The notes beneath the pieces are model-generated. The model ran no database searches and was not told where the DNA came from. It worked only from the letters and a program-made list of their open reading frames with translations. Source: Sneathiellales bacterium (GTDB lineage Bacteria > Pseudomonadota > Alphaproteobacteria > JANQFL01). From it: a stretch of DNA of 58,833 nucleotides. Every line of letters begins with the position of its first letter. Position 1 is the first letter of the stretch. The translations under genes and the position numbers were made by a program. Below, one piece after another: positions 27,489 through 36,960 of the stretch. Where the stretch lies: positions 1-58,833 of the forward strand of contig JANQFL010000095.1 of NCBI GenBank assembly GCA_028277845.1. The letters are read 5' to 3'.

Positions 27489-27750
27489 AGATCGGGCAAA
27501 TCCATTCGATGCCGGGCCGCAAACTTACCGTCAGCGGACCACGGCCTTGACGCACCGGGATCGTAGCGCCGCCGTCGTTACCACATGGTAAAGGGGAAGG
27601 GTGATTTTCTATGCATCTCGGTCAAAAACGCAGGCTTTCCGGTCCGTTGCAACTTTGACACAGGATTGCCCCAAACAAGCTAACGGTTTCTTAGGAAAAT
27701 CGGCCAAAACTGAATGCTATTCCTATGCAATTTTGTTGAACGAGGGTCCT

Positions 27751-28209
27751 GTGTCTGAGGCGTATTACAGCATTACCCAGCTGATCGAACGCCTGCACCG
27801 CCGGTATCTGGATGTGTTGCGGTCTGAACTGAACAAGGACGGGGTGAAAGATATCAACCCGGTCCAGTGCCTGTTGCTGATGAACATCGGCGAAGAGGAA
27901 ATCAACGTGCGCAACCTGATGGATCGTGGCTACTACCAGGGTTCAAACGCGTCGTACAACATCAAGAAGCTGGTGGAAAACGAGTATCTCGTACAAAGGC
28001 GCTCGGATCACGATCGGCGCTCCACCATCATCAAGGTGACCGAAAAGGGCATTGCCCTGGTCAATCGCATCAAGGAGTTCCAAGGCAAGCACGCCGAGGT
28101 GATTCAGAGCGAGCAAAGCGGCCGTACGGTCGATCTGGACGCCGCCGCGATTGCGCTGCGTGAATTGGAGCGGACCTGGACGGATTATCTCCGGTTCCAG
28201 TTGTACTGA
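27751..28209 (+). CDS. MarR-type winged-helix transcription regulator
   Basis: 152-residue DNA-binding protein. The winged helix is visible as LLLMNIGEEEINVRNLMDRG, a recognition helix region near YYQGSNASYNIKKLV and a wing with RRSDHDRRSTIIKVTEKG. It resembles the alphaproteobacterial MarR-like regulators of the LdtR kind. A GTG start at 27751, five bases after GAGG, is chosen; the frame stays open 50 codons upstream, but that part does not resemble any domain. It lies between the TadD-like gene (divergent) and a GNAT-like gene (convergent); its targets are unknown. Confidence 0.85.
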   Translation: MSEAYYSITQLIERLHRRYLDVLRSELNKDGVKDINPVQCLLLMNIGEEEINVRNLMDRGYYQGSNASYNIKKLVENEYLVQRRSDHDRRSTIIKVTEKGIALVNRIKEFQGKHAEVIQSEQSGRTVDLDAAAIALRELERTWTDYLRFQLY

Positions 28210-28243
28210 CCGTTCAAGGTCTGTTTGGCCGCCGGCCCTGGTC

Positions 28244-28714
28244 TCACGATGCTGCGCCGTTTTCCTGCTTCACTTGTCCCCGGAAGCGATAGCTCTCGAC
28301 CAGATGTCCACGGTCGGTCAGTCGCTGAATCGTCCAGGCCGACTTTTTCGGTACCGTCAGCAATAGGGTTTCGCAGCGGTGGGTAAGGGCGATCCGCTCG
28401 GCGCCCTTGATCAGTTCCTCGGCGATGCCGTCGCGGCCGGCCATTTCCAGGACGGCAAAATTTTGAACATCGAGAACCCGGTTGCCATTCAGGCCCTGCC
28501 GCACCAAGTAGCTGAACAGGCCGCGGATATAGTCATTGCGTTCGACGATAATGACGCCTTGTTCCGGGTGCGTTCCATCCTCGGGCTTGGTCAAGGGCTC
28601 GGCAAACGCCGTCCAGTCATCGATGGAGAGGCAGCCGAGAATGTCTCGAGCCAGAGGGTAAGCCTGGACCAGTCTGTCGGCAGTGAGATGTTTGACAGAG
28701 TAATCGGATTTCAT
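28244..28714 (-). CDS. GNAT-like protein of unknown function
   Basis: 156 residues with the layout of an N-acetyltransferase: a central GVIIVERNDYIRGLFSYLV strand pair, a segment near VLEMAGRDGIAEELIKGAE where acetyl-CoA would bind, and LTDRGHLVESYRFRG at the C-terminus. The acetyl-CoA loop QxxGxG/A is not well conserved, so catalytic activity is doubtful. It converges on the MarR-type regulator gene and diverges from the cbb3 operon. Confidence 0.7.
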   Translation of the reverse strand: MKSDYSVKHLTADRLVQAYPLARDILGCLSIDDWTAFAEPLTKPEDGTHPEQGVIIVERNDYIRGLFSYLVRQGLNGNRVLDVQNFAVLEMAGRDGIAEELIKGAERIALTHRCETLLLTVPKKSAWTIQRLTDRGHLVESYRFRGQVKQENGAAS

Positions 28715-28795
28715 ACGAGATATTTGAAGTGTACCTTGCGCACAGGGTGCTTTGGTGGTTCATCTTAGAGAACTTGATCGGCGGTTGCCTTGTCG

Positions 28796-28809
28796 TTGAT
28801 CCAAATCAA
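28796..28809. promoter_or_regulatory. FNR/FixK box, distal, before ccoN
   Basis: TTGATCCAAATCAA is a perfect TTGAT-N4-ATCAA palindrome, the consensus for FNR-family regulators. It lies about 220 bases before the ccoN start. An activating site centred near position -41.5 would place a transcription start near 28844. The FNR-type regulator encoded at 36961-37800 has the expected recognition helix. Confidence 0.8.
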
Positions 28810-28883
28810 TGCCGGTCTGCGACAATCCGCCATGTTGCGGCGCAGTAAGACCAGAAGTAGTTGATGCACTGACGGTCGTCGAA

Positions 28884-28897
28884 TTGACGGCGGTCAA
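28884..28897. promoter_or_regulatory. FNR/FixK box, proximal, before ccoN
   Basis: TTGACGGCGGTCAA is a perfect TTGAC-N4-GTCAA palindrome, also within the FNR/FixK consensus TTG-N8-CAA. Its centre lies 88 bases downstream of the centre of the distal box. It may be a second activating site with its own start point, or a site that represses the upstream promoter. Confidence 0.65.
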
Positions 28898-28977
28898 TCA
28901 TTCGCTTGCACTAGGTATCGTCTTACGCACATCTCTCTGGGGAGAAAGAGAGTGTCGATGTGTGTTAGCTGTCACTG

Positions 28978-29000
28978 CGGCATCCGCATATCGGATGCCG
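28978..29000 (+). repeat. Perfect inverted repeat in the ccoN leader
   Basis: CGGCATCCG (28978-28986) and CGGATGCCG (28992-29000) form a perfect nine-pair stem with a five-base loop, 28 bases before the ccoN ATG and upstream of the purine-rich ribosome-binding region. It may be an RNA hairpin in the leader or an operator. Confidence 0.6.
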
Positions 29001-29028
29001 TCTGTTTGGATCTGGAGAGGAGACGGGG

Positions 29029-30480
29029 ATGAGCGATCGTGCCGTGGCCGATACGGTCACCTATAACGAGAGCGTCGTCAAAGTCGGGGCCATCGCCACC
29101 ATGTTCTGGGGCGTGATCGGCTTTGTCGCAGGCCTGTATATCGCGGCGCAACTGGCTTGGCCGGTTTTGAATTTGGGATTGGAGTGGACCACGTTCGGCC
29201 GCCTGCGCCCGGTACACACTTCGGCGGTGATTTTCGCATTTGGTGGCACTGCGTTGCTGACTACGTCGTTCTATGTCGTGCAGCGGACGTGCCGTGCCAG
29301 CCTTTGGGGCGGGCCATTGGCCTGGATCGTGCTTTGGGGCTACCAGATATTCATCGTCATGGCGGCGCTGAGCTACGTGCTGGGCTATTCCCAGAGCAAG
29401 GAATACGCCGAGCCGGAATGGTGGATCGACCTATGGCTCACCGTGGTCTGGGTGCTGTATCTGCTGGTCTTCCTCGGCACCATCATCAAGCGGCGTGAAC
29501 CGCACATCTATGTCGCCAACTGGTTCTACCTCGCCTTCATCGTCACCGTCGCCATGCTGCACATCGTCAACAATCTGGCGATCCCGGTGTCGCTCACGGG
29601 CGCCAAGAGTTATTCGCTGTTTGCCGGTGTACAGGACGCCCTGACCCAGTGGTGGTACGGCCACAATGCCGTCGGCTTCTTCCTCACCGCCGGCTTCCTC
29701 GGCATGATGTACTACTTCATTCCGAAGCAGGTCGACCGCCCGGTCTATTCCTACCGGCTGTCGGTCGTGCACTTCTGGTCGTTGATCTTCCTCTACATCT
29801 GGGCCGGACCGCACCACCTGCACTACACCGCCTTGCCGCAGTGGGCGCAGACGCTGGGCATGACGTTTTCCGTCATGCTGTGGATGCCGTCCTGGGGCGG
29901 CATGATCAACGGGATCATGACCCTGTCGGGGGCGTGGGACAAACTGCGCACCGATCCGGTGCTGCGCATGATGGTCGTTGCCGTGGCGTTCTACGGCATG
30001 AGCACCTTCGAAGGCCCGGTCATGTCGATCCGCGCCGTCAATGCGCTGAGCCACTACACCGACTGGACCATCGGCCACGTGCATTCGGGTGCGCTGGGCT
30101 GGGTCGGCTTCATCAGCTTCGGCGCCCTGTATTATCTGGTGCCGGCGTTGTGGAAACGGCAGCGGCTCTATTCGCTCAAGCTCGTCAACCTGCACTTCTG
30201 GGTATCGACCATAGGAATCGTGCTGTACATCACCGCGATGTGGATTTCGGGCATCCTGCAGGGCCTGATGTGGCGGGCCTACGACAGCCTCGGCTTCCTG
30301 GAGTATTCCTTCGCCGAGACCGTCGAAGCGATGCACCCGTTTTATGTGATCCGCGTGATCGGTGGCGCCTTGTTCGTCCTCGGTTCGCTGGTCATGGCTT
30401 ACAACCTCTGGCGCACCGTCAAGGGTGACCTGGCTGACGAGGCCGTTCCGGTACCCGCGGCCGCGGCCGCCGGCGCATAA
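29029..30480 (+). CDS. ccoN: cbb3-type cytochrome c oxidase subunit I
   Basis: Catalytic haem-copper subunit of the high-affinity cbb3 oxidase, 483 residues with about 12 membrane helices. The ligand histidines are in place: [15 protein letters not shown] early, the copper-site region [16 protein letters not shown], and [13 protein letters not shown] for the haems near the C-terminal third. The length is normal. It starts the ccoNOQP operon, preceded by two FNR-type boxes, and is followed by ccoO after 11 bases. It supports respiration at low oxygen. Confidence 0.96.
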   Translation: MSDRAVADTVTYNESVVKVGAIATMFWGVIGFVAGLYIAAQLAWPVLNLGLEWTTFGRLRPVHTSAVIFAFGGTALLTTSFYVVQRTCRASLWGGPLAWIVLWGYQIFIVMAALSYVLGYSQSKEYAEPEWWIDLWLTVVWVLYLLVFLGTIIKRREPHIYVANWFYLAFIVTVAMLHIVNNLAIPVSLTGAKSYSLFAGVQDALTQWWYGHNAVGFFLTAGFLGMMYYFIPKQVDRPVYSYRLSVVHFWSLIFLYIWAGPHHLHYTALPQWAQTLGMTFSVMLWMPSWGGMINGIMTLSGAWDKLRTDPVLRMMVVAVAFYGMSTFEGPVMSIRAVNALSHYTDWTIGHVHSGALGWVGFISFGALYYLVPALWKRQRLYSLKLVNLHFWVSTIGIVLYITAMWISGILQGLMWRAYDSLGFLEYSFAETVEAMHPFYVIRVIGGALFVLGSLVMAYNLWRTVKGDLADEAVPVPAAAAAGA

Positions 30481-30491
30481 GGGGAATTGTC

Positions 30492-31214
30492 ATGAGTTTC
30501 CAAAAAACCATGGAAAAGAATTCCATTCTGCTGACGATCGTGACCCTGATCGTGGTCTCGATCGGCGGCATCGTGGAAATCGCGCCGCTGTTCTACCTCG
30601 AAAGCACCATCGAGAAAGTGAAGGGTATGCGGCCCTATTCACCGCTCGAGCTGGCGGGCCGGAACATCTACATCCGGGAAGGCTGCTACACCTGCCACAG
30701 CCAGATGATCCGTCCGTTCCGCGACGAAGCCGAACGCTACGGTCACTACAGCCTGGCGGCGGAAAGCATGTACGACCACCCGTTCCAGTGGGGTTCCAAG
30801 CGGACCGGGCCGGACCTGGCCCGGGTCGGTGGCCGCTATTCGGACGAGTGGCACGTGGCGCATATGAAGGAGCCGCAAAGCGTGGTGCCTGAATCCGTCA
30901 TGCCGCCTTATGCCTTCCTGGCGAGCAAACCCCTGGCCATGGATGATGCCGCGGCTCATTTGAAGGCCCTGCGCATCACCGGCGTGCCCTATACCGACGA
31001 GATGATCGCCAACGCCCAGGCCGACCTGACTGTCCAGGCCGAAGCCGACGGCGATTATGACGATCTGTTGGCCCGGTATCCCAAGGCGCAGACCCGCGAC
31101 TTCGACGGCAATCCGAACATGCTGTCGGAAATGGATGCCCTGATCGCCTATCTGCAGATGCTCGGTACGTTGGTCGATTTCGCCGACTATGATCCGACTG
31201 CGGATTACCGGTAG
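30492..31214 (+). CDS. ccoO: cbb3-type cytochrome c oxidase subunit II (mono-haem c)
   Basis: 240-residue membrane-anchored cytochrome c subunit. One N-terminal helix (about residues 12-36) is followed by [15 protein letters not shown], the CxxCH haem c site with the typical FixO surroundings. [18 protein letters not shown]-like sequence (here [12 protein letters not shown]) and a later methionine supply the other conserved features. It passes electrons from CcoP to CcoN. AGGGGA just upstream serves as ribosome-binding site. Confidence 0.96.
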   Translation: MSFQKTMEKNSILLTIVTLIVVSIGGIVEIAPLFYLESTIEKVKGMRPYSPLELAGRNIYIREGCYTCHSQMIRPFRDEAERYGHYSLAAESMYDHPFQWGSKRTGPDLARVGGRYSDEWHVAHMKEPQSVVPESVMPPYAFLASKPLAMDDAAAHLKALRITGVPYTDEMIANAQADLTVQAEADGDYDDLLARYPKAQTRDFDGNPNMLSEMDALIAYLQMLGTLVDFADYDPTADYR

Positions 31215-31223
31215 GAGGCGGCC

Positions 31224-31373
31224 ATGGAATATCAGGACGTCGTGCAGTTTTCCGGCGTGTTCGGGCTGCTGTTGTTTATCGCACTATTTGGCGCCGTTCT
31301 GTACTGGGTTCTGAAACCCGGTGCGAAAGAGCGTTTCGAGGCGGATGCGCAAATTCCGCTGAAGGAGGATTGA
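31224..31373 (+). CDS. ccoQ: cbb3 oxidase small subunit CcoQ
   Basis: A 49-residue protein starting MEYQDVVQFSGVF with one membrane helix (about residues 11-30) and a charged tail ending LKED. Size, position between ccoO and ccoP, and the YWVLKP segment after the helix identify it as CcoQ/FixQ, which stabilises the oxidase. GTAGGAGG nine bases upstream is a strong ribosome-binding site. It ends three bases before the ccoP start. Confidence 0.92.
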   Translation: MEYQDVVQFSGVFGLLLFIALFGAVLYWVLKPGAKERFEADAQIPLKED

Positions 31374-31376
31374 TCC

Positions 31377-32246
31377 GTGCCGACAAAAGACGAAAAGGAT
31401 ACCTTCGCGGCCGAGAACACCACCGGCCACGAATGGGACGGAATTGCCGAGTTCAACAATCCTCTGCCGCGCTGGTGGCTGTGGATCTTCTACGCCACCA
31501 TTGTCTGGTCGGTCGGCTACTGGGTGGTCTATCCGTCCTGGCCGCTGGTGCAGAGCTATCTGCCGGGCGTGTTGGGACAGTCGGACCGGGCCGATCTGGC
31601 GACCACGATCGCCGAGGCCAAGCAACGCCAGGGCACCTACCTGGCCAAGATCGAGGCCTCGGACGTGTCCGAAATCGTGGCTGACAAGGAGTTGTTCGAC
31701 TTCGCGTCCGCGGGCGGTCGCTCGGCGTTCGGCCTGCATTGTTCGCAATGCCACGGATCCGGTGCCGCGGGTTTCGTCGGATATCCCAACCTGGCCGACG
31801 ACGACTGGCTGTGGGGCGGTACGCTGGCGGACATCCAGCATACGATCCAGTACGGCATTCGCTCGGATCACGACGAAACCCGCAGCAACGACATGCCGGC
31901 TTTCCTGACCGACGAAACCCTGGACAAGGAACAGATCAACGATGTGGCGGAATACGTTCTGGCCCTGTCCAACAGCGGCAGCGACGCCGAGGCGGCCAAG
32001 CGGGGCGAACCCCTGTACGCCGAAAACTGCGCGTCGTGTCACGGTGACGACGGCAAGGGCCTGCGTGAAATGGGCGGTCCGCGCCTGACGGATGCGATTT
32101 GGCTTTACGGCGGCGACAAGGCGTCGGTGGTCAAGACCATCTCGTTTTCCCGCAAGGGCGTCATGCCGGCCTGGGAAGACAAGCTGGATCCGGTCACAAT
32201 CAAACAATTGGCCGTCTACGTCCATTCCTTGGGCGGCGGCGAATAA
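31377..32246 (+). CDS. ccoP: cbb3-type cytochrome c oxidase subunit III (di-haem c)
   Basis: 289-residue subunit that receives electrons from soluble cytochrome c. The N-terminal HEWDGIAEFNNPLPRWW segment and the following helix are the FixP signature. Two haem c sites are visible, CSQCH near residue 120 and CASCH near residue 218. GTG start three bases after the ccoQ stop, with AAGGAGG immediately inside the ccoQ end. Last gene of the structural operon. Confidence 0.95.
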   Translation: MPTKDEKDTFAAENTTGHEWDGIAEFNNPLPRWWLWIFYATIVWSVGYWVVYPSWPLVQSYLPGVLGQSDRADLATTIAEAKQRQGTYLAKIEASDVSEIVADKELFDFASAGGRSAFGLHCSQCHGSGAAGFVGYPNLADDDWLWGGTLADIQHTIQYGIRSDHDETRSNDMPAFLTDETLDKEQINDVAEYVLALSNSGSDAEAAKRGEPLYAENCASCHGDDGKGLREMGGPRLTDAIWLYGGDKASVVKTISFSRKGVMPAWEDKLDPVTIKQLAVYVHSLGGGE

Positions 32247-32268
32247 TAATATAATAAGATACCTACGA

Positions 32269-32297
32269 GCCGCCGGCGGCCCCGTGCCGCCGGCGGT
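32269..32297 (+). repeat. Paired self-complementary GCCGCCGGCGGC repeats after ccoP
   Basis: GCCGCCGGCGGC at 32269-32280 and the near-copy GCCGCCGGCGGT at 32286-32297 lie five bases apart. Each is its own reverse complement or nearly so, and together they can form a very stable hairpin. There is no U tract, so a simple intrinsic terminator is not shown; it may stabilise the ccoNOQP transcript end or separate it from ccoGHIS. Confidence 0.55.
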
Positions 32298-32380
32298 CAC
32301 TGATCGCAGGCGATTAACCGGGCTTGTGGGGAGGAAGGGTCCGGTAACCGCGTTGACAAGGATTTTCCGGGGATCAAGCG

Positions 32381-33841
32381 GTGACCCACACGACTGAAGC
32401 GTTGCGCGAGGAGCATGCGGAGCCCGTCAACAAACGGGAGACGCGCTCGCTCTACAAGAAACGCGTACCCATCTATCCGAAGTCCATCAAAGGCCACTTC
32501 CGCCGTATCAAATGGACTTTCCTGACCATTTTACTGGGTATCTACTATGTGGTGCCCTGGCTCCGTTGGGATCGTGGCCCAAACGCCCCGGACCAGGCCG
32601 TGTTGATCGATTTTCCGGCGCGGCGGTTCTATTTCTTCTTCATCGAAATCTGGCCGCAGGAAGTCTATTACCTGACCGGGATCCTGATCCTTGCGGCGCT
32701 CGGGTTGTTTGCCGTGACCAGTATGTTCGGCCGTCTATGGTGCGCCTGGGGCTGCCCGCAAACCGTTTGGACCGACCTGTTTCTGTGGGTCGAACATCAG
32801 ATCGAAGGGGATCGCAGCGCCCGGATCCGTCTGGACAAGGCTGCGTGGTCGCCCTCGAAGGTGGGCAAAAAGGCCTTCAAGCACGTTGTCTGGATCATGA
32901 TCTCCGCCGCGACGGGCGGGGCCTGGGTATTCTATTTCGCCGATGCGCCAACCCTGGCGCGGGACATCGTCCTTTTCCAGGCGCCGGCCGCCGCCTGGCT
33001 GACCATCGGGTTTTTGACGCTGTCGACGTATCTTTTGGCCGGGCATGCCCGTGAGCAGGTTTGCACCTATATGTGCCCCTACGCGCGGTTTCAGGCGGCC
33101 ATGCTCGACGAACAATCGCTGATCGTAACCTACCGGTCCGACCGGGGTGAGCCACGTGGCAAATACAAGCGCGGCGAGTCCTTGGAAAACCGCGGGCATT
33201 GTATCTCGTGTAACCAGTGTGTCGTTGTCTGTCCTACCGGCATCGATATCCGCGACGGTCAACAGTTGGAGTGTATCAACTGCGGCCTCTGCATCGACGC
33301 ATGCAACCGGGTCATGGACGGCGTCGGTTTTCCCCGCGGCCTTATTGCGCTGGACACATTGTCGAACGTGGAATCACGCCGCAAGGGCGGCAAGGACACG
33401 TTCCGGCTTATCCGCGGCCGGACCGTCGTCTACAGCTCGATCATGCTGGTTGTCGGGGGAATCATGCTGTTCGGCTTGATCAGCCGCTCGCCGTTGGACA
33501 TCAATGTCCTGCGTGACCGGAACCCGTTGTTCGTTGCCTTGAGTGACGGTAGCATTCGCAACGCCTATACCTTCAAGATCATCAACAAGTTGCACGATAC
33601 CCGGACGTATTCGCTTTCGGTCAAAGGGTTGAGCGGTGCCGAAATATCGGTCGCCGGTGGCGTCGCGCCCGACAAAAAATTCACCGTTGCCCCGGACAAG
33701 CTGGCGAGTTATCGGATTTTCCTCAAAGTCGACCGCGAGGCATTGGAAAACGAAGCCACCGACATAGAGTTCGTCCTGACGGATAGTGTTAGCGGCACCG
33801 AAGCGACCTATGATTCCGTGTTCAGGGGACCGGACAGATGA
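32381..33841 (+). CDS. ccoG: cbb3 oxidase assembly protein CcoG (RdxA/FixG)
   Basis: Membrane-bound ferredoxin-like protein, 486 residues, thought to reduce copper for oxidase assembly. It has about five membrane helices, the FGRLWCAWGCPQTVW segment, and two 4Fe-4S sites in CISCNQCVVVCPTG and CINCGLCIDACN. The C-terminal part is an immunoglobulin-like domain outside the membrane. GTG start at 32381. Its stop overlaps the ccoH start (ATGA), opening the ccoGHIS assembly operon. Confidence 0.95.
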   Translation: MTHTTEALREEHAEPVNKRETRSLYKKRVPIYPKSIKGHFRRIKWTFLTILLGIYYVVPWLRWDRGPNAPDQAVLIDFPARRFYFFFIEIWPQEVYYLTGILILAALGLFAVTSMFGRLWCAWGCPQTVWTDLFLWVEHQIEGDRSARIRLDKAAWSPSKVGKKAFKHVVWIMISAATGGAWVFYFADAPTLARDIVLFQAPAAAWLTIGFLTLSTYLLAGHAREQVCTYMCPYARFQAAMLDEQSLIVTYRSDRGEPRGKYKRGESLENRGHCISCNQCVVVCPTGIDIRDGQQLECINCGLCIDACNRVMDGVGFPRGLIALDTLSNVESRRKGGKDTFRLIRGRTVVYSSIMLVVGGIMLFGLISRSPLDINVLRDRNPLFVALSDGSIRNAYTFKIINKLHDTRTYSLSVKGLSGAEISVAGGVAPDKKFTVAPDKLASYRIFLKVDREALENEATDIEFVLTDSVSGTEATYDSVFRGPDR

Positions 33842-34344
33842 ATGACGCAAGCCCAAAACCGATTACGGGACGGAAAGTCTTCATCTGGTTGGCCGGGTTT
33901 TTCCTGCTGGTCATCATCATGAACATCATCATGGTCTATCTCGGCAATCAAAGTTGGACCGGCCTGACCACCGAGAAGGCTTATGACAAGGGCATCAAGT
34001 ACAACGACGTTATCGAAGAAGCCGCCAAGCAGACGGCATTGGGCTGGTCCGTGACGATCGGACCCGTTGTCGAGACGCGGCAACAGGAGGGCACGGCCAA
34101 CATCCAACTCGCCGCCGAAGTCGTTGGCAAGGGTGGAGAGACATTGCCGGGCCTCGAAGTATCCGCCCGGTTGACGCGGCCAACCAGTGAGGGTAGCGAC
34201 CAATCCGTTGATTTCTCATCGGAAAATGGACGCCGGTATTCCGCCCAAGTGGCATTGCCGTTGCGGGGGCAGTGGGATGTCCATTTGACAGCCAGGAATT
34301 CCCAAGGCACCTATCGGGTCAGACACCGGATCCATATACCCTGA
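33838..34344 (+). CDS. ccoH: cbb3 oxidase assembly protein CcoH (FixH)
   Basis: 168-residue protein with one N-terminal membrane helix (about residues 14-35) and a periplasmic domain. GLTTEKAYDKGIKYND directly after the helix is the FixH signature. It works with the copper ATPase CcoI in assembling the binuclear centre. Coupled to ccoG by a four-base overlap and followed by ccoI after nine bases. Confidence 0.92.
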   Translation: MNDASPKPITGRKVFIWLAGFFLLVIIMNIIMVYLGNQSWTGLTTEKAYDKGIKYNDVIEEAAKQTALGWSVTIGPVVETRQQEGTANIQLAAEVVGKGGETLPGLEVSARLTRPTSEGSDQSVDFSSENGRRYSAQVALPLRGQWDVHLTARNSQGTYRVRHRIHIP

Positions 34345-34353
34345 CGGCCTTGC

Positions 34354-36693
34354 ATGAGCAGTATATGTGAGCATTGCGGCGGCCCCCTGACGGCGGACCA
34401 GAAGCGGTTCTGCTGTTCCGGGTGTGAGGCGGCCTACGCCATTATTCATGATCTGGGGCTGGATAAGTGGTACGAGCGCCGCATCCTGCAGACCGGTGTC
34501 CGTGCGCCGAAACCCGAAGATAACTCGCTGCCGTTCGATGCCGTGTCTTTCGTTCGTGAAGTCGATGCGGAGACATGTGAAATCAATCTTCTTGTCGAGG
34601 GCCTGCACTGTGCCGCCTGCGTCTGGTTGATTGAAAATGTCTTGGCGCGGGAAACGGGCGTTGTACAGGCCCGGCTCAATATGACCACGCGTCGCTTGCG
34701 GATCCGTTGGGAAAAGGACGTCACCGACGCCGTGACGCTGATTGCCGCGGTCAACAGGCTGGGGTATCGGCTCGTCCCGTATGATCCCGCGGTTCTGGCC
34801 GCCGTGGACGACAAGGCCGACAAGGATTTGTTGAAAGCGCTCGCGGTTGCCGGTTTCGCCGCCGGCAACGTCATGCTCTTGTCCATTTCCGTCTGGGCCG
34901 GCGCGTTTTCCGACATGAACGCCGTCACGAGGGACTTCCTGCACTGGATTTCGGCGCTGATCGCGTTGCCCGCAATCGCCTATGCCGGCCGGCCGTTCTT
35001 CTTGTCGGCAACCGCCGCGTTGCGCGCCGAACGGTTGAACATGGATGTGCCCATCAGTCTGGCCGTCGTCGTCGCGGCGGCCATGAGCCTGTTCGAAACG
35101 GCAACCGGCGGAGAACATGTCTATTTCGACGCATCGGTGACATTGCTGTTTTTCCTGTTGATCGGCCGGTACCTGGATCGCCGCGCACGATCACGTGCAC
35201 GGTCCGTGGCGGAACATCTGCTGGGTCTGACCGCAAAGGCGGCGACGGTGATTGCCGAAGACGGCACGCCGGCGGCCGTTCCGTTGGGGTCGGTCAAACC
35301 CGGTATGTTGGTTGCTGTCGCGGCCGGAGAACGCGTCCCGGTTGACGGTACGGTTGCCAGCGGCCAATCGGATGTCGATGTCAGCTTGGTTACGGGGGAA
35401 AGCATACCGGAGCCGGTTGCCGTGGGCGGGCAGGTGTTCGCCGGAACCAGTAACCTGACAGGCGCGCTGCGTGTCCGGGTAACGGCGGCAAGTGACGATA
35501 CTCTGCTGGCGGAGATCGTCCGCTTGATGGAGGCGGCGGAGCAAGGGCGCGCAAAGTATGTCGTATTGGCGGACAGGGTTGCGCGCCTGTATGCACCCGG
35601 AGTGCATGCCCTCGGGTTGCTGACATTCGTCGGATGGATGCTGGCCGGACTGGCATGGCAGGACGCATTGCTGATCGCAGTAGCCGTTCTGATCGTCACG
35701 TGCCCCTGCGCGCTGGGACTGGCCGTGCCCGCGGTTCAGGCGGTGGCGACCGGTCGCCTGTTCCGCAAAGGCATCCTGGTCAAATCGGCGGATGCCCTGG
35801 AACGCCTGAACGATGTGGATGTCGTGGTATTCGATAAGACCGGCACCCTGACGATGGGGCAGCCGCAGCTCGAAGCCGCCAATACGAACGATTCCGACCT
35901 GTCTATCGCGGCATCCATCGCCGCCACCAGCCGTCACCCGCTATCGCGGGCCCTGGCCCGATCGGTCTCGAGTGCGCCGGTCATGGCAAACGTCCGTGAA
36001 TTGCCGGGGGAGGGTTTGGAGGCGGTCATTGACGGCAATACGGTGCGTCTCGGTCGTCGCCAATGGTGTGGGATCGAAGGAGAACCGGAAAAGGACAGCC
36101 AGGGGCCGGAACTGTGGCTTTCCGGTCAGGGCCGGGCGCCTAGACGGTTCGGATTTGTGGAGGATTTGCGGCCCGACGCGGCCAATACCGTGGTCGCGTT
36201 GGTCGCGCGTGGGTTGGACGTCGTATTGCTGTCCGGCGATCGTGAAACCGTGGTCCGGCACACCGCGGATGCTGTTGGCATCGTGGATTGGCACGCCAAT
36301 CTGCGGCCCGATGAAAAAGTGCAATATCTGGAGCACCTGCGGTCGCAGGGACGCAAGCCGTTGATGGTCGGAGATGGATTGAACGACGCGCCCGCTCTTG
36401 CGGCCGCGTCGGTGTCGGCCTCTCCATCAGCGGCGTCCGATGTCACTCAGACCGCCGCCGACCTCGTGTTTCAGGGTGACAGTCTGGATGCAATCGTCGC
36501 GGCTCTCGATGTTGCCAGCCGCAGTGATCGCCTTGTCAAACAGAACCTTGGGCTGGCGTTCGCCTACAATCTGGTGGCTGTTCCGGCAGCCATGGCGGGC
36601 TTGGTCACGCCTTTGATCGCGGCCGCTGCCATGTCGTTGTCGTCGCTGGCGGTTACCCTGAACGCGCTACGACTTGGGATACCTACGCGATGA
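34354..36693 (+). CDS. ccoI: Copper-exporting P-type ATPase for cbb3 assembly (FixI)
   Basis: 779-residue P1B-type ATPase that supplies copper for the oxidase. The N-terminus has a cysteine-rich segment (C5, C8, C20, C21, C24) typical of FixI, then a heavy-metal domain with GLHCAAC (C86, C89). Membrane helices carry the TCPCALGLAVP ion site. The phosphorylation motif DKTGT, the nucleotide-binding SRHPLSRAL and the hinge GDGLNDAP are all intact. It overlaps ccoS by four bases. Confidence 0.95.
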   Translation: MSSICEHCGGPLTADQKRFCCSGCEAAYAIIHDLGLDKWYERRILQTGVRAPKPEDNSLPFDAVSFVREVDAETCEINLLVEGLHCAACVWLIENVLARETGVVQARLNMTTRRLRIRWEKDVTDAVTLIAAVNRLGYRLVPYDPAVLAAVDDKADKDLLKALAVAGFAAGNVMLLSISVWAGAFSDMNAVTRDFLHWISALIALPAIAYAGRPFFLSATAALRAERLNMDVPISLAVVVAAAMSLFETATGGEHVYFDASVTLLFFLLIGRYLDRRARSRARSVAEHLLGLTAKAATVIAEDGTPAAVPLGSVKPGMLVAVAAGERVPVDGTVASGQSDVDVSLVTGESIPEPVAVGGQVFAGTSNLTGALRVRVTAASDDTLLAEIVRLMEAAEQGRAKYVVLADRVARLYAPGVHALGLLTFVGWMLAGLAWQDALLIAVAVLIVTCPCALGLAVPAVQAVATGRLFRKGILVKSADALERLNDVDVVVFDKTGTLTMGQPQLEAANTNDSDLSIAASIAATSRHPLSRALARSVSSAPVMANVRELPGEGLEAVIDGNTVRLGRRQWCGIEGEPEKDSQGPELWLSGQGRAPRRFGFVEDLRPDAANTVVALVARGLDVVLLSGDRETVVRHTADAVGIVDWHANLRPDEKVQYLEHLRSQGRKPLMVGDGLNDAPALAAASVSASPSAASDVTQTAADLVFQGDSLDAIVAALDVASRSDRLVKQNLGLAFAYNLVAVPAAMAGLVTPLIAAAAMSLSSLAVTLNALRLGIPTR

Positions 36694-36887
36694 GTGCTCT
36701 CCTTTACTTGATTCCGGCAGCGTTGTTCCTTGGCCTGATCGGTTTGTTGGCGTTCCTGTGGTCGTTGAAGTCCGGTCAGTTCGAAGATATGGACGGGGCG
36801 GCCAGCCGCATCCTGTTTGACGATGACGATACGGAAAAAACAGCGGAAAACCGGGAAAGACAGGACAAAAATTCAACGTCGGGGTAA
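36690..36887 (+). CDS. ccoS: cbb3 oxidase maturation protein CcoS
   Basis: 65-residue protein with a single N-terminal membrane helix (about 3-27) followed by the conserved SLKSGQFEDMDGAASRILFD block, the CcoS/FixS signature. It is needed for cofactor insertion into the oxidase. The charged tail is variable. It ends the ccoGHIS operon, 73 bases before the FNR-type regulator gene. Confidence 0.93.
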   Translation: MSALLYLIPAALFLGLIGLLAFLWSLKSGQFEDMDGAASRILFDDDDTEKTAENRERQDKNSTSG

Positions 36888-36960
36888 TCTGAGTTGCCTG
36901 GGCCTTCCAATTGTGAGAAAACGCCCGGCGACGGATTGAGCGGTTGCGTCCGGGTGGCAA

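Larger units (their letters stand above)
28715..29028. other. 314-base regulatory region before ccoN
   Basis: No gene is seen. It holds two FNR/FixK-type palindromes (28796-28809 and 28884-28897) and a perfect inverted repeat in the ccoN leader (28978-29000), all annotated separately. The divergent GNAT-like gene starts at its left edge. Confidence 0.7.
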
